Shown: positions 8,235 to 17,195, counted from the first letter of the stretch. The stretch: DNA of 64,000 nt from Bradyrhizobium sp. SZCCT0231 (GCF_018130245.1 NZ_JAFCKP010000015.1:1-64000), one strand, 5' to 3'. The notes: generated from the letters alone by a model not told the origin. Program-made: numbers and translations.

Positions 8235-8609
8235 ATGGCGCAATCCTTCGACTATGAGTCTGCACCTGCATCGGCAGAGGCCGAGACGTCTCCGCTGGAG
8301 CGGCTGGCGGAGATCGCCCAGCGCACGGCCGAGGAGACCGGCAAGTTCGCTAATGTCGACGCCATCCTGCGCATTCCCGTCACCATGCAGGTGGTGCTGG
8401 GATCGGCGACCATTCCGGTGGCAAACCTGATGAAGCTCGGCCGCGGCGCGGTGGTTCCGCTCGATCACCGGGTCGGGGAGCCCGTCGATGTCGTCGTCAA
8501 CGGCCGCATCGTCGCCCGTGGCGAGGTGGTCGTCGTCGAAGAGGACAATTCCCGCTTCGGCGTCTCGCTCACGGAGATCGTCGGACCGCTGGGGCAGGGT
8601 GATACCTGA
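8235..8609 (+). CDS. fliN: Flagellar switch protein FliN
   Basis: A 124-aa C-ring subunit. The single SpoA domain occupies residues about 42-118, with signature L-R-I-P-V-T-M-Q-V-V-L-G, the turn L-M-K-L-G-R-G-A-V-V-P-L and V-N-G-R-I-V-A-R-G-E-V-V-V. Its N-terminal 40 residues are acidic and variable, as in other alphaproteobacterial FliN. AGAGG precedes the ATG at 8235. A 75-bp gap from the preceding gene carries no obvious promoter, and fliG starts 2 bp after the stop. It should form the base of the C-ring with FliM. Confidence 0.94.
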   Translation: MAQSFDYESAPASAEAETSPLERLAEIAQRTAEETGKFANVDAILRIPVTMQVVLGSATIPVANLMKLGRGAVVPLDHRVGEPVDVVVNGRIVARGEVVVVEEDNSRFGVSLTEIVGPLGQGDT

Positions 8610-8611
8610 CC

Positions 8612-9652
8612 ATGGCGGCACCGGTCGGCATCGCTCCCGTCAAGCAGCGAGGCGTTACCACGCTGGGCGGCACGGAAAAGGTCGCCGCGCTCCTGCTGGC
8701 GATGGGCCGGCAGGCGGCGGCGAGCGTGCTGCAGCAGTTCGAGCCGCAGGAGATCCGCATCGTCACCAAGGCGGCGGCGGAGCTGCGGCCGATCACCGCG
8801 CAGGAGCTCGAGGGTATAGTCGAGGAGTTCGCCCAGCAGTTCTCGATGGGCGCGAACATCCTCGGCACGCTCGGCGGTCTGGAGGCCGTGCTCGGCGACG
8901 TGCTGCCGGCCGACCAGGTCTCGCAGATCATGTCGGACCTACTCGGCAATTCGAGCCGGTCGGTGTGGGACCGCGTCTCGTCGGTGTCGGAGAACTCGCT
9001 GGCGAGCTACCTGTCCAAGGAGCATCCGCAGACCGCGGCGCTGATCCTGTCCAAGGTCAAGCCGGCCTGCGCTGCCAAGGTCATGAGCCAGCTGCCCTCG
9101 AGCCTGCGCAACGAGCTGATGCGGCGTGTCCTGAGCCTCAAGCCGATCGTCGACGACGCCATGCGCATCATCGAGAAGACGCTGCACGAGGACCTGACGC
9201 TGAACTTCGCCCGCAACCTCGGCGCCGACACCTACGCCCGCGTTGCCGACATCATCAACAAGATGGAACGCGGCCATATCGAGGACATGCTGAAGAGCCT
9301 GTCGGAGAAGCGGCCGAAGTCGGCCGAAGTGCTGAAGGAGCTGCTGTTCACCTTCGACGACGTGGTCAACCTGACGCCGAAGGCGCGCACCATGATCTTC
9401 GACCAGGTGCCGACCGATCGCATCGTCGTTGCGCTGAAGGGCACCGACAAGCATTTCCGCGAGCTGATCCTGTCCTCGGTCGCCTCGCGCGTCCGCCGTG
9501 TCGTCGAGCACGAGCTCGCCATCGGCGAGCCGTCCAACCAGCGCGACGTGCTGGAGGCGCGCCGCGTGATCACCGACCTCGCGCTTGAACTGGCGGAGAA
9601 GGGCGAAATCGAGCTCAACCCCGAGCAGGAGGATGAGCTGGTCTTCCGCTGA
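8612..9652 (+). CDS. fliG: Flagellar motor switch protein FliG
   Basis: A 346-aa rotor protein linking the MS-ring FliF to the C-ring and carrying the charged torque helix that contacts MotA. The N-domain with G-T-E-K-V-A-A-L-L-L-A-M-G (residues about 19-31), the middle domain with E-H-P-Q-T-A-A-L-I-L (about 137-146; the EHPQ motif) and the C-domain with D-D-V-V-N-L-T and R-E-L-I-L-S-S-V-A-S-R-V-R are all visible. Length fits the family (330-350). It starts 2 bp after the fliN stop and ends 13 bp before flhB. Confidence 0.96.
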   Translation: MAAPVGIAPVKQRGVTTLGGTEKVAALLLAMGRQAAASVLQQFEPQEIRIVTKAAAELRPITAQELEGIVEEFAQQFSMGANILGTLGGLEAVLGDVLPADQVSQIMSDLLGNSSRSVWDRVSSVSENSLASYLSKEHPQTAALILSKVKPACAAKVMSQLPSSLRNELMRRVLSLKPIVDDAMRIIEKTLHEDLTLNFARNLGADTYARVADIINKMERGHIEDMLKSLSEKRPKSAEVLKELLFTFDDVVNLTPKARTMIFDQVPTDRIVVALKGTDKHFRELILSSVASRVRRVVEHELAIGEPSNQRDVLEARRVITDLALELAEKGEIELNPEQEDELVFR

Positions 9653-9665
9653 CCGCTGAACGGGC

Positions 9666-10751
9666 ATGGCAGAAACATCCGATCAGGAGAGCAAGACAGA
9701 AGAGCCGACCGAGAAGAAAGTCCGCGATGCGCTCGAGCAGGGCAAGATTCCGGTCTCTCGGGAGGCGTCCATTTTCGCCTCGATGGCCGCGCTGATGGTG
9801 ATCCAGGCGTTCCTGATCGGCCAGGGCGTGCAGCAATTGACGCCGACGCTGAAGAGCCTGCTCGACGATCCCGAGGGCTTCCCGCTCAGCACCGGCGCTG
9901 ACGCGCAGAACCTGCTCACCGTGGTCGGCCTCCAGGCCCTGCGGTTCCTGGTGCCGCTGGTCGTCATCCTGGTGGTGTTCGGGCTCGCCGCTTCGCTGCT
10001 GCAAAACGCGCCGCGCCTGGTGCTCGAGCGCATCAAGCCGGACCTGTCGCGAATCTCTCCGGTCAGCGGCTGGAGCCGGTTGTTCGGGACGCAGGGCCTG
10101 ATCGAGTTCGCCAAGTCGCTGTTCAAGCTCGCCGCGGTGACCGCCGTCGTCGCCTTCGTGCTGCGCTCGTCCGAAGCGAGGGCGTTCGAGGCGATGTACA
10201 CCGATCCGGTCGCGCTGCCGGAGATGATTCTCAATATCGCGATGCGCATAGTCTCGGCGATCTGCATCGCGACCATCGTCCTGGTGGCGATCGACCTCGC
10301 CTGGGCGCGCTTCCACTGGCGGCGCGAGCTGCGCATGACCAAGCAGGAGATCAAGGACGAGCACAAGCAGGCGGAAGGCGATCCGCTGATCAAGGCGCGC
10401 CTGCGCTCGCTGGCGCGCGACCGTTCGCGCCAACGCATGATCGCCGCGGCCTCGCGCGCGACGCTGGTGATTGCGAATCCGACGCACGTCGCGATCGCGT
10501 TGCGCTACAAGCGCGAGGAAAACGCTGCGCCGCTCGTGGTGGCCAAGGGCATGGACGTGATCGCGCTGAAGATCCGCGAAGTCGCCGAGCAGAACCGAAT
10601 CCCCGTCATCGAGAACAAGGCGTTGGCGCGCGCGCTCTACGAGGCGGTCCAGGTCGATCAGGTGATCCCGGCGGAATTCTTCCGGCCCGTCGCCGAGATC
10701 ATCTACTTCCTCCAATCCAAGCAGACGCCGCGGCCCGAGAAGGTTCAGTAG
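9666..10751 (+). CDS. flhB: Flagellar export gate protein FlhB
   Basis: A 361-aa inner-membrane component of the export gate that controls the switch from hook to filament substrate. The N-terminal family motif D-Q-E-S-K-T-E-E-P-T-E-K-K is at residues 6-18. Four membrane segments follow, and the autocleavage motif NPTH is at 271-274 within L-V-I-A-N-P-T-H-V-A-I-A-L-R-Y. The cytoplasmic C-domain is complete. It is last in the motA operon; flgB begins after a 64-bp gap that contains a shared regulatory motif. Confidence 0.97.
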   Translation: MAETSDQESKTEEPTEKKVRDALEQGKIPVSREASIFASMAALMVIQAFLIGQGVQQLTPTLKSLLDDPEGFPLSTGADAQNLLTVVGLQALRFLVPLVVILVVFGLAASLLQNAPRLVLERIKPDLSRISPVSGWSRLFGTQGLIEFAKSLFKLAAVTAVVAFVLRSSEARAFEAMYTDPVALPEMILNIAMRIVSAICIATIVLVAIDLAWARFHWRRELRMTKQEIKDEHKQAEGDPLIKARLRSLARDRSRQRMIAAASRATLVIANPTHVAIALRYKREENAAPLVVAKGMDVIALKIREVAEQNRIPVIENKALARALYEAVQVDQVIPAEFFRPVAEIIYFLQSKQTPRPEKVQ

Positions 10752-10779
10752 ATTTCCGAGGATGGTGCTTCGCGCATCA

Positions 10780-10795
10780 GCTTGACGAAAGCTTA
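10780..10795 (+). promoter_or_regulatory. Putative LafR/FtcR box ahead of flgB
   Basis: Reads AGCTTGACGAAAGCTT, an 11-bp-spaced direct repeat of AGCTT and 12 of 15 informative positions of the shared consensus. It ends 20 nt before the ATG at 10816 or 41 nt before the in-frame GTG at 10837; the latter matches the spacing at the other copies. Confidence 0.55.
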
Positions 10796-10815
10796 ACACC
10801 CTAGGCTTGTCCCGA

Positions 10816-11217
10816 ATGGATCAGAATGGGGCCGTCGTGGGACCGCTTTATCTCTTCGAACTCGCATCGTCGCAAGCGCGGTACCTCGAACTGCGCCAGT
10901 CGACCATCGCCACCAACGTTGCCAACGCCAACACGCCGGGCTTTCGGGCGCGCGACGTCGAGCCGTTCAGCAAGGTGCTCGACGGCATGCCGGTCAGGCT
11001 TGCGACGACGTCGCCGTCGCACATGCAATTGTCCGCAACCGAGACCGACACGCGGGCGACCGCGAAGAAGGACAGCTGGGAAGTGGTTCACTCCGGCAAC
11101 TCCGTCAGCCTCGAGCAGGAAATGATCAAGGGCAACGACGTCAATCGCGACTATTCGATGAACGCGGCGATCGTGCGGTCGTTCCATCGCATGGTTCTGT
11201 CGAGTGCAAAGGCCTGA
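10816..11217 (+). CDS. flgB: Flagellar basal-body rod protein FlgB
   Basis: A 133-aa proximal rod protein. The rod signature R-Q-S-T-I-A-T-N-V-A-N-A-N-T-P-G-F-R-A-R is near residues 30-50, and the C-terminal helix ends with R-S-F-H-R-M-V-L. FlgB proteins of rhizobia usually start just before the x-P-L-Y-L-F-E-L-A segment, so GTG at 10837 (GGGG upstream at 10828-10831) is a serious alternative start, also favoured by spacing from the regulatory box; ATG 10816 is reported as the conventional start. It heads the flgB-flgC-fliE-flgG-flgA-flgI run; flgC follows after 11 bp. Confidence 0.92.
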   Translation: MDQNGAVVGPLYLFELASSQARYLELRQSTIATNVANANTPGFRARDVEPFSKVLDGMPVRLATTSPSHMQLSATETDTRATAKKDSWEVVHSGNSVSLEQEMIKGNDVNRDYSMNAAIVRSFHRMVLSSAKA

Positions 11218-11228
11218 GGTGAACTGAC

Positions 11229-11645
11229 ATGCTGGACTCACTGAGCGCCTCTCTGACGGTCGCGAGCTCCGGGCTCGAAGCGCAGTCGACGCGCATGCGC
11301 ATCGTCTCGGAGAACCTCGCGAACGCCACCTCGACCGGGCGTGCCGCCGGCGCCGATCCGTATCAGCGCAAGACCATCACCTTCGACGCCGCGATGGACC
11401 GCGCCTCGGGCGCGCAGCTCGCGAAGGTCAAGGAGATCGGGGTCGATACCACGCCGTACCGTGTCGAGTACGATCCGGGGCATCCCGCTGCCGACAAAGC
11501 CGGCTACGTCAAGCTGCCGAACGTGAACATGATGATCGAGATGGCCGACATGCGGGAGGTCAACCGGTCCTATGAAGCCAATCTCCAGGTCGTGAAGCAG
11601 GTGAGGTCCATGCTCGGCATGAGCATCGACCTCCTAAGGAGCTGA
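11229..11645 (+). CDS. flgC: Flagellar basal-body rod protein FlgC
   Basis: A 138-aa rod protein exported through the flagellar apparatus. The N-terminal rod motif is [13 protein letters not shown] (residues about 24-36), and the C-terminal signature is [23 protein letters not shown] (about 97-119; shown residue by residue), both diagnostic of FlgC. Length is typical. It is separated from fliE by only 2 bp. Confidence 0.95.
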   Translation: MLDSLSASLTVASSGLEAQSTRMRIVSENLANATSTGRAAGADPYQRKTITFDAAMDRASGAQLAKVKEIGVDTTPYRVEYDPGHPAADKAGYVKLPNVNMMIEMADMREVNRSYEANLQVVKQVRSMLGMSIDLLRS

Positions 11646-11647
11646 CA

Positions 11648-11977
11648 ATGCTTGAGGCGATTTCATCCACGGCGGTCTCCGCAGGACAGGCGGCGACCCG
11701 CGCCACCGAGACGCAGGCAATCTCGCCCGCTGCCACGGCTCCGATCCAGACTGGCGAAGATGTCGGCTTCGAGTCGGTGATGAAGCAGGTGACGACTGAC
11801 GCGATCGGGACGTTGAAGGCGGGCGAAGCGGCGTCGATCTCGGCGATGCAGGGCAAGGAATCGACGCGCAAGGTCGTGGAGGCGCTGATGTCGGCCGAGC
11901 AGGCCCTGCAGACGGCGGTCGCGGTTCGCGACAAGGTCGTGCAGGCCTACCAGGAAGTCGTCCGGATGTCGATTTGA
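11648..11977 (+). CDS. fliE: Flagellar hook-basal body complex protein FliE
   Basis: A 109-aa protein that joins the MS-ring or export gate to the proximal rod. The N-terminal half is Ala/Thr-rich and variable, and the C-terminal half has the FliE helix-turn region with the end A-V-R-D-K-V-V-Q-A-Y-Q-E-V-V-R-M-S-I, matching the family C-terminus 'RNKLVEAYQEIMRMQV'. An AAGGAG sequence lies at the preceding gene junction. It sits in the conserved order flgB-flgC-fliE. Confidence 0.94.
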   Translation: MLEAISSTAVSAGQAATRATETQAISPAATAPIQTGEDVGFESVMKQVTTDAIGTLKAGEAASISAMQGKESTRKVVEALMSAEQALQTAVAVRDKVVQAYQEVVRMSI

Positions 11978-11995
11978 TCTGAAGGAGTGAGATAA

Positions 11996-12784
11996 GTGAA
12001 ATCGCTCGCCATTGCGGCCACGGGCATGAACGCCCAGCAGACCAACATCGAAGTCATCGCGAACAACATCGCCAACATCAACTCGACCTCGTACAAGCGG
12101 GCCCGCGCGGAGTTCACCGATCTGTTCTACCAGATGGACCGCATGCAGGGCGTCGCGAACGTCAACGGCTCCTCGCCGATCCCGGAAGGCGCCAATCTCG
12201 GTCTCGGCGTCAAGTCGGCGGCGATCCGCAAGCTGCACATCCAGGGCGCGCTGACGCAGACCGGCAACCCCTACGATATGGCGATCAACGGTCGCGGCTG
12301 GTTCCAGGTGCTCGGCCCGAACAACGAGGTGCAATACACCCGCGCAGGCTCGTTCAACACCAATGCCAACGCCCAGCTCGTCACGATCGACGGCTATCTG
12401 CTGGACCCTGCGATCACGGTGCCGCAAGGCACGGTCGAGGTCACGGTCAACCAGACCGGACAGGTGTTTGCCAAGCTCGACACGGAAGTGAATCCGCGGC
12501 AGATCGGCCAGCTCAACCTCGCCAATTTTGCCAACGAAGCGGGCCTCGAACCGCTGGGCGGCAATCTCTATCGCGAGACCACGGCGTCCGGCACGCCGGT
12601 CGTTGGTCTGCCGGGCGATGCCGGCTACGGCAAGATCAACCAGAAATGGCTCGAAGCCTCCAACGTCGACCCGGTCAAGGAAATCACCGAATTGATCTCG
12701 GCGCAGCGCGCCTACGAAATGAACGCCAAGGTCATTCAGGCCTCGGATGAAATGGCCCAGACGGTCTCGAAGGGCATGCGCTAG
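11996..12784 (+). CDS. flgG: Flagellar distal rod protein FlgG
   Basis: A 262-aa distal rod subunit. It starts with GTG at 11996, well placed after AAGGAG (11981-11986). The N-terminal signature [19 protein letters not shown] appears at residues about 16-34, the central FlgG segment [12 protein letters not shown] about 92-103, and the C-terminal helix [19 protein letters not shown] near 225-243. Full family length (about 262). It is followed by flgA after 13 bp. Confidence 0.97.
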   Translation: MKSLAIAATGMNAQQTNIEVIANNIANINSTSYKRARAEFTDLFYQMDRMQGVANVNGSSPIPEGANLGLGVKSAAIRKLHIQGALTQTGNPYDMAINGRGWFQVLGPNNEVQYTRAGSFNTNANAQLVTIDGYLLDPAITVPQGTVEVTVNQTGQVFAKLDTEVNPRQIGQLNLANFANEAGLEPLGGNLYRETTASGTPVVGLPGDAGYGKINQKWLEASNVDPVKEITELISAQRAYEMNAKVIQASDEMAQTVSKGMR

Positions 12785-12797
12785 TTCCGGTGTCTCG

Positions 12798-13274
12798 ATG
12801 TTGAACTGGGTGGGCCTGATCATGCGCGGGTTGGCCGCCGTGCTGCTGGTTCTCGCCGCGGCGCGGATCGCTGCGGCCGAGGAGAAGCGGCTTCCCGTGC
12901 CGGCCGTCTCGATCCGCGCCGGCGAGTTGATCCGGGAGGAGATGATCACCGAGCGCGCCTTCGCGCCGAGCCTGCTCGGCGTCGCCATGTTCATCGAAGG
13001 ACGCCAGGTGCTGGTCGGCCGCATGGCCCGGCGCGCGCTGCTGCCTGGCCAGCCGATCCCGACCAATGCGGTGGAGGACCCCTGGACCGTCGCCCGCGGC
13101 GCCATGGTCAAGGTCGTGGTCGAAGACAGCGGCCTGTCCATCGTCACTTACGGCTCGGCGATGCAGTCGGGTGCGGCCGGCGCGCTGATCCCGGTGCGCA
13201 ATACGGACACCGGGGTGATCATCAGAGGCGTCGTCCAGCCGGACGGCACCGTCAAGGTCGTGGACGGGTCATGA
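12798..13274 (+). CDS. flgA: Flagella basal body P-ring formation protein FlgA
   Basis: A 158-aa periplasmic chaperone for FlgI P-ring assembly. A signal peptide is visible (residues about 1-29: M-L-N-W-V-G-L-I-M-R-G-L-A-A-V-L-L-V-L-A-A-A-R with A-A-A before E-E-K), followed by an SAF domain with V-S-I-R-A-G-E-L-I and the C-terminal V-R-N-T-D-T-G-V-I-I-R-G-V-V. ATG at 12798 was chosen over the longer frame because it begins directly before the signal peptide; an ATG at 12822 is also possible. It overlaps flgI by 4 bp. Confidence 0.9.
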   Translation: MLNWVGLIMRGLAAVLLVLAAARIAAAEEKRLPVPAVSIRAGELIREEMITERAFAPSLLGVAMFIEGRQVLVGRMARRALLPGQPIPTNAVEDPWTVARGAMVKVVVEDSGLSIVTYGSAMQSGAAGALIPVRNTDTGVIIRGVVQPDGTVKVVDGS

Positions 13275-14401
13275 CCAGGCTCCTGCTTGCGCTAGTTCTG
13301 CTCATGTCGTCCGCCAGCGCCCAGGCCGCCGTCCGCGTCAAGGACATCGCGGACATCAAGGGTCTGCGCGAGAACCAGATCGTCGGCTACGGCCTCGTCA
13401 TCGGTTTGAACGGCACAGGCGATACGCTTCGCAACGCTCCGTTCACCGAACAGTCCCTGCAATCGATGCTCGAGAACATGGGCATCAACGTCAGGAACGA
13501 GACCACGAGCACCAACAACCCCCCGCGTCCGACGACGCTGCGCACGCGCAACGTCGCGGCGGTGATGGTAACCGCGGACCTGCCGCCCTCGATCGGGCCC
13601 GGAGAGCGCATGGACGTCACCGTGTCGTCGCTTGGCGATGCGACATCGCTGCTCGGCGGCACGCTGGTCATGACGTCGCTGCGCGCGGCGGACGGCGCCG
13701 TCTACGCCGTGGCGCAGGGCGCGATCACGGTCGCCGGCTACAGCGTTGGAGGCCAGGCGCAGAACGTCAGCCAGGGCACGCCGACGGCTGGGCGCATCCC
13801 GAACGGTGCGCTGGTCGAACGCGAGGTGCAGGGAAGCCTCCACGAGATGGAGTTCCTGGTGCTACAGCTGAAGAACCCGGACTTCGTCACTGCAACGCGC
13901 ATCCTCGACGCCATCAACCGCTACGCCGGCGGTCGCTACCGCGCGCAGATTGCCTTCGAGCGCGACTACCGCACCATCGTGCTGTCGAAGCCCCGCAATA
14001 TCGGCCCTGTCCGCTTCCTCGCTGAGATCGGCGAATTGGCGGTCGAGCCGGACACGCCGGCGCGGGTCGTCATCAACGAGCGCACCGGCACGGTCGTGAT
14101 CGGGCGCGACGTGCGAATATCGACCGTTGCCGTGACCCACGGCAATCTGACGGTTCGCGTCACGGAAATGCCGGTGGTGTCGCAGCCGGCGCCGTTCTCG
14201 CGAGGACAGACGGTGGTCGTTCCGCAGACGGTGGTCGAGGCCAACGAGGCCGGATCGCAGGTGGCGATCCTGAGCGGGGTCGATCTCCAGCGCCTGGTGC
14301 GCGGGCTGAACCAGATCGGCCTGAAGCCCTCAGGGATCATCGCGATCCTCCAGGCGATCAAGACCGCAGGCGCGCTCCAGGCCGACGTCATCGTGCAATG
14401 A
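13271..14401 (+). CDS. flgI: Flagellar P-ring protein FlgI
   Basis: A 376-aa periplasmic protein forming the peptidoglycan-level bushing around the rod. A Sec signal peptide spans residues 1-20 (L-L-A-L-V-L-L-M-S-S-A-S-A-Q-A). The mature protein begins A-V-R-V-K-D-I-A-D-I-K-G-L-R-E-N-Q, the FlgI hallmark, followed by V-G-Y-G-L-V-I-G-L-N-G-T-G-D. The C-terminus G-V-D-L-Q-R-L-V-R-G-L-N-Q-I-G-L-K-P is also typical. It overlaps flgA by 4 bp, and the shared regulatory motif begins 7 bp after its stop. Confidence 0.97.
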   Translation: MTRLLLALVLLMSSASAQAAVRVKDIADIKGLRENQIVGYGLVIGLNGTGDTLRNAPFTEQSLQSMLENMGINVRNETTSTNNPPRPTTLRTRNVAAVMVTADLPPSIGPGERMDVTVSSLGDATSLLGGTLVMTSLRAADGAVYAVAQGAITVAGYSVGGQAQNVSQGTPTAGRIPNGALVEREVQGSLHEMEFLVLQLKNPDFVTATRILDAINRYAGGRYRAQIAFERDYRTIVLSKPRNIGPVRFLAEIGELAVEPDTPARVVINERTGTVVIGRDVRISTVAVTHGNLTVRVTEMPVVSQPAPFSRGQTVVVPQTVVEANEAGSQVAILSGVDLQRLVRGLNQIGLKPSGIIAILQAIKTAGALQADVIVQ

Positions 14402-14407
14402 TGCACA

Positions 14408-14423
14408 AGCGTCGTGCAAGCTT
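14408..14423 (+). promoter_or_regulatory. Putative LafR/FtcR box ahead of motE-flgH-fliL-fliP
   Basis: Reads AGCGTCGTGCAAGCTT, 14 of 15 informative positions of the shared consensus; the preceding bases make a tandem CAAGC(G/T)T repeat 11 bp apart. It ends 46 nt before the proposed ATG at 14469. This implies a separate promoter inside what otherwise looks like a continuous operon. Confidence 0.62.
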
Positions 14424-14468
14424 GGTCGCTCAATGCTCAGGTCTGAAGCGAGAATCGCACGCGGCCCG

Positions 14469-15239
14469 ATGTTGAAGCTGGATCACAAAGCCAAACTCCT
14501 CCTGCTGGCCGCGGCCTCTGTGCTCGCGAGCGCCTCGCCCGTGCTGGCCTTGGACGAGGCCAAGCCGCCGAAGCCGCTCAACCTGCTCTCCTTCGCGCGC
14601 GCCCGCGCGGCCGGACCGCAGAAGCCGCAGCCGCCGGCCACCGCGATACCTGGCGACAATGCCGCGGTCCGGGCGACGGCATGGGCGGCCGAAGATTCAG
14701 GACCGGCGATCACCGGTGCGGTGCCGGCTCCGGAGGCGCCGACACCCGCGCCTGCGTCCGCGCCGGTCCGTCCGGCCAAGCCCGGCAGCGTCACGGCACC
14801 GCCCAAGGCTGCGCCGCAGCAGGCTGCGCCGGCCCCGGACAACGAAATCGCCCTGTTCTGCAGCAACGTCGCCGATCCCGCCGTCGACGCAAGGCTGGCC
14901 TGGCAGCTCAAGGAGCTGGAGAAGGCCGAGACCCTGCTCCGCGAGCGCATCGCCGAAGTCGAGGCCAAGCGCGCCGAATACGAGAAGTGGATGGCGCTGC
15001 GCGACGACTTCCTGAAGAAAGCCGAAGCGAGCGTGGTCGAGATCTATTCGCGCATGAAGCCCGAAGCTGCGGCGACCCAGATCGCCGGCATGGCCGACGA
15101 GACCGCCGCCGCCGTGCTCGCCAAGCTCAGCCCGAGAAGCTCGAGCGCGATCTTCAATGAGATGGATACGGCACGCGCGGCGCACCTCGCCGATCTGCTC
15201 GGCGGCATGCGTCGCGTGGATGACGGAAAGACCAAATAG
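14469..15239 (+). CDS. motE: MotE-like periplasmic motility protein (MgtE-N-like domain)
   Basis: A 256-aa exported protein. After a signal peptide (K-L-D-H-K-A-K-L-L-L-L-A-A-A-S-V-L-A-S-A, cleavage near residue 28) comes a long Pro/Ala-rich linker, then a coiled coil (L-K-E-L-E-K-A-E-T-L-L-R-E-R-I-A-E-V) and an MgtE-N-like domain (A-T-Q-I-A-G-M-A-D-E-T-A-A-A-V-L-A-K-L, about 200-220). In Sinorhizobium, MotE is a periplasmic chaperone for MotC; the domain layout and the presence of motC at 23449 support the same role here. ATG 14469 is preferred over ATG 14433 because the signal peptide starts there and the upstream box then has normal spacing. The stop abuts flgH. Confidence 0.78.
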   Translation: MLKLDHKAKLLLLAAASVLASASPVLALDEAKPPKPLNLLSFARARAAGPQKPQPPATAIPGDNAAVRATAWAAEDSGPAITGAVPAPEAPTPAPASAPVRPAKPGSVTAPPKAAPQQAAPAPDNEIALFCSNVADPAVDARLAWQLKELEKAETLLRERIAEVEAKRAEYEKWMALRDDFLKKAEASVVEIYSRMKPEAAATQIAGMADETAAAVLAKLSPRSSSAIFNEMDTARAAHLADLLGGMRRVDDGKTK

Positions 15240-15947
15240 ATGAACAAGCCGATCCTCATCCTCTCGCTCGCGCTCGCATCGGTGCCCCTAGCCGGATGCT
15301 ACCACGATCCCGCCGAAGTCCTGACCGGCCCGCGACTGTCGCCGGTCGGGAGCGGCCTGAGAACGCAGGCCGATCCGATCCCGGTGACGCCGCGCATGCG
15401 CACGCCCGTCAGCTATCGCTCGACCTGGGACGACGGCACCGATCTCTACCGCGATCCCCGCGCCCGGCGCACCGGTGACGTCGTGACGGTGATCATCTCG
15501 ATGCAGGACAAGGCCAAGCTCGACAACAAGACCGGCCGCTCCCGCGATTCGCAGATCAAGTTCGGGCTCGACTGGCTGATGGACGTGGCCGGATGGAACG
15601 ACACGGGTTCAGCCAACGCCAATCTCAGCACCAACACCCAGATCAAGGGCAATGGCCAGATCGATCGCACCGAGGACATCAAGCTGTCGATCGCGGCCAT
15701 CGTCACCGACGTGCTGCCGAACGGCAATATGATGATCAGCGGATCGCAGGAATTTCGCGTCAACACGGAGATGCGCGTGCTCAATGTCGGCGGCATCGTG
15801 CGTCCGCGCGACATCTCGCGAGCCAACACGATCACCTACGACAAGATCGCAGAGGCGCGCGTGTCCTATGGCGGGCGCGGAAATCTGTCGGACGTGCAGC
15901 AGCCTGGATGGGGACACCGGATCTATGACGCCGTGGCACCATTCTGA
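15240..15947 (+). CDS. flgH: Flagellar L-ring lipoprotein FlgH
   Basis: A 235-aa outer-membrane lipoprotein that forms the L-ring around the rod. The signal sequence ends in the lipobox L-A-G-C with Cys20 as the lipidation site. The FlgH body shows R-A-R-R-T-G-D-V-V-T-V-I-I and S-A-N-A-N-L-S-T-N-T and the conserved C-terminal region G-G-I-V-R-P-R-D-I-S-R-A-N-T-I and I-A-E-A-R-V-S-Y-G-G-R-G. The ATG follows the motE stop with no gap. Length is normal for the family. Confidence 0.96.
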   Translation: MNKPILILSLALASVPLAGCYHDPAEVLTGPRLSPVGSGLRTQADPIPVTPRMRTPVSYRSTWDDGTDLYRDPRARRTGDVVTVIISMQDKAKLDNKTGRSRDSQIKFGLDWLMDVAGWNDTGSANANLSTNTQIKGNGQIDRTEDIKLSIAAIVTDVLPNGNMMISGSQEFRVNTEMRVLNVGGIVRPRDISRANTITYDKIAEARVSYGGRGNLSDVQQPGWGHRIYDAVAPF

Positions 15948-15989
15948 GGCTGGCGCCGATCGGGTCGCACAGCGACGGCAGGGGACGCC

Positions 15990-16433
15990 ATGCGCCTGAT
16001 TGCCGCCATCGTCGTGCTGACCCTGATCGCGATCGGTGCGGGCGCCCTTGCCGGACTGCATCTGATCGCGACCGCCGAGCGCGTTGCCGATGCCAAGAAG
16101 AGCGCCACACCGCCGCCGATGGCGTCGAGCTACGCCGGCAGTGCGCGGCTCCGGAAACTATCTCCGATCGTGACCAATCTCGCCGCACCGGCCAACAACT
16201 GGGCGCGCATCGAGGCCTCCATGGTGACTGACAGCATGAGCGACGAGGATGCCGGCATTCTGGCCGCCCACATCAGCGAGGACATCGTCACCTATCTGCG
16301 GTCGACGACGGTTGCGCAGTTCGAGGGCTCGCGCGGGCTCCAGCATCTGCGTGACGACCTGACCGAGCGCGCCAACATCCGCTCGTCGGGCAAGGTCCGC
16401 GAATTGATCATCGAGACGCTGGTGATCCAGTGA
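15990..16433 (+). CDS. fliL: FliL-family flagellar basal body-associated protein
   Basis: A 147-aa single-pass inner-membrane protein with a membrane helix at residues about 3-27 and a periplasmic stomatin-like FliL domain ending with R-S-S-G-K-V-R-E-L-I-I-E-T-L-V-I-Q. FliL surrounds the stator and supports motor function. Sequence similarity to enterobacterial FliL is low, so assignment rests on topology, size, the C-terminal FliL pattern and position before fliP. It overlaps fliP by 4 bp. Confidence 0.82.
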   Translation: MRLIAAIVVLTLIAIGAGALAGLHLIATAERVADAKKSATPPPMASSYAGSARLRKLSPIVTNLAAPANNWARIEASMVTDSMSDEDAGILAAHISEDIVTYLRSTTVAQFEGSRGLQHLRDDLTERANIRSSGKVRELIIETLVIQ

Positions 16434-17170
16434 GAGCGAGAGTCCTGCTGCTCGCGTTGGTTCTGGTCGTGCTGCCCGAAGCGGCGCTGGCCCAGATTCC
16501 GGACCTGAATTCGCTGCTGCCGCCCGGAAACGGCTCGACCAGCGGCAGGATCATCCAGCTGATGGCACTGATCACGGTGCTGTCGGTGGCGCCGGGGCTG
16601 CTCATCATGGTGACGAGCTTCACGCGATTTGCGGTGGCGTTGTCGTTCCTGCGCGCCGGTCTCGGCCTCCAGACCACGCCGGCCAACCTGGTGCTGATCA
16701 GTCTCGCGCTGTTCATGACCTTCTACGTCATGGCGCCGACCTTCGACAGGGCCTGGGAGAGCGGCGTCCAGCCGCTGATGAAGAACGAGATCTCGGAGGA
16801 GGAAGCCTATCTGAAGATCACCGATCCCTTCCGCGAGTTCATGCTGGCTCATGTCCGCGACAAGGATCTCCAGACCTTCGAAGCGCTCGCCGCAGAGAGC
16901 TTCCGCAAGAAGTTCGACGACAAGCGCGTGGATCTGCGCGTCATCATTCCGGCCTTCATGATCTCCGAGCTCAGGCGCTCGTTCGAGATCGGATTCCTCA
17001 TCATCCTGCCGTTCCTGGTGATCGACATGATCGTGGCGACGCTGACCATGTCGATGGGCATGATGATGATGCCGCCGACGATCCTCGCGCTGCCGTTCAA
17101 GATGCTGTTCTTCGTGCTGATCGACGGCTGGAACCTGCTGGCCTCCGGACTGGTGCGGTCGTTCTCGTAG
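16430..17170 (+). CDS. fliP: Flagellar export gate protein FliP
   Basis: A 246-aa core subunit of the FliPQR export gate. It starts with GTG at 16430, overlapping the fliL stop. A cleavable signal peptide (residues about 1-21) precedes four membrane segments. Family motifs include A-P-G-L-L-I-M-V-T-S-F-T-R-F (residues about 54-67) and F-M-I-S-E-L-R-R-S-F-E-I-G-F-L-I-I-L-P-F, and the C-terminus carries M-S-M-G-M-M-M-M-P-P. It is last in the motE-flgH-fliL-fliP unit; lafA1 follows after 265 bp. Confidence 0.97.
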   Translation: MRARVLLLALVLVVLPEAALAQIPDLNSLLPPGNGSTSGRIIQLMALITVLSVAPGLLIMVTSFTRFAVALSFLRAGLGLQTTPANLVLISLALFMTFYVMAPTFDRAWESGVQPLMKNEISEEEAYLKITDPFREFMLAHVRDKDLQTFEALAAESFRKKFDDKRVDLRVIIPAFMISELRRSFEIGFLIILPFLVIDMIVATLTMSMGMMMMPPTILALPFKMLFFVLIDGWNLLASGLVRSFS

Positions 17171-17195
17171 CCGCCGCGATCGCCGAGCCGCTGGT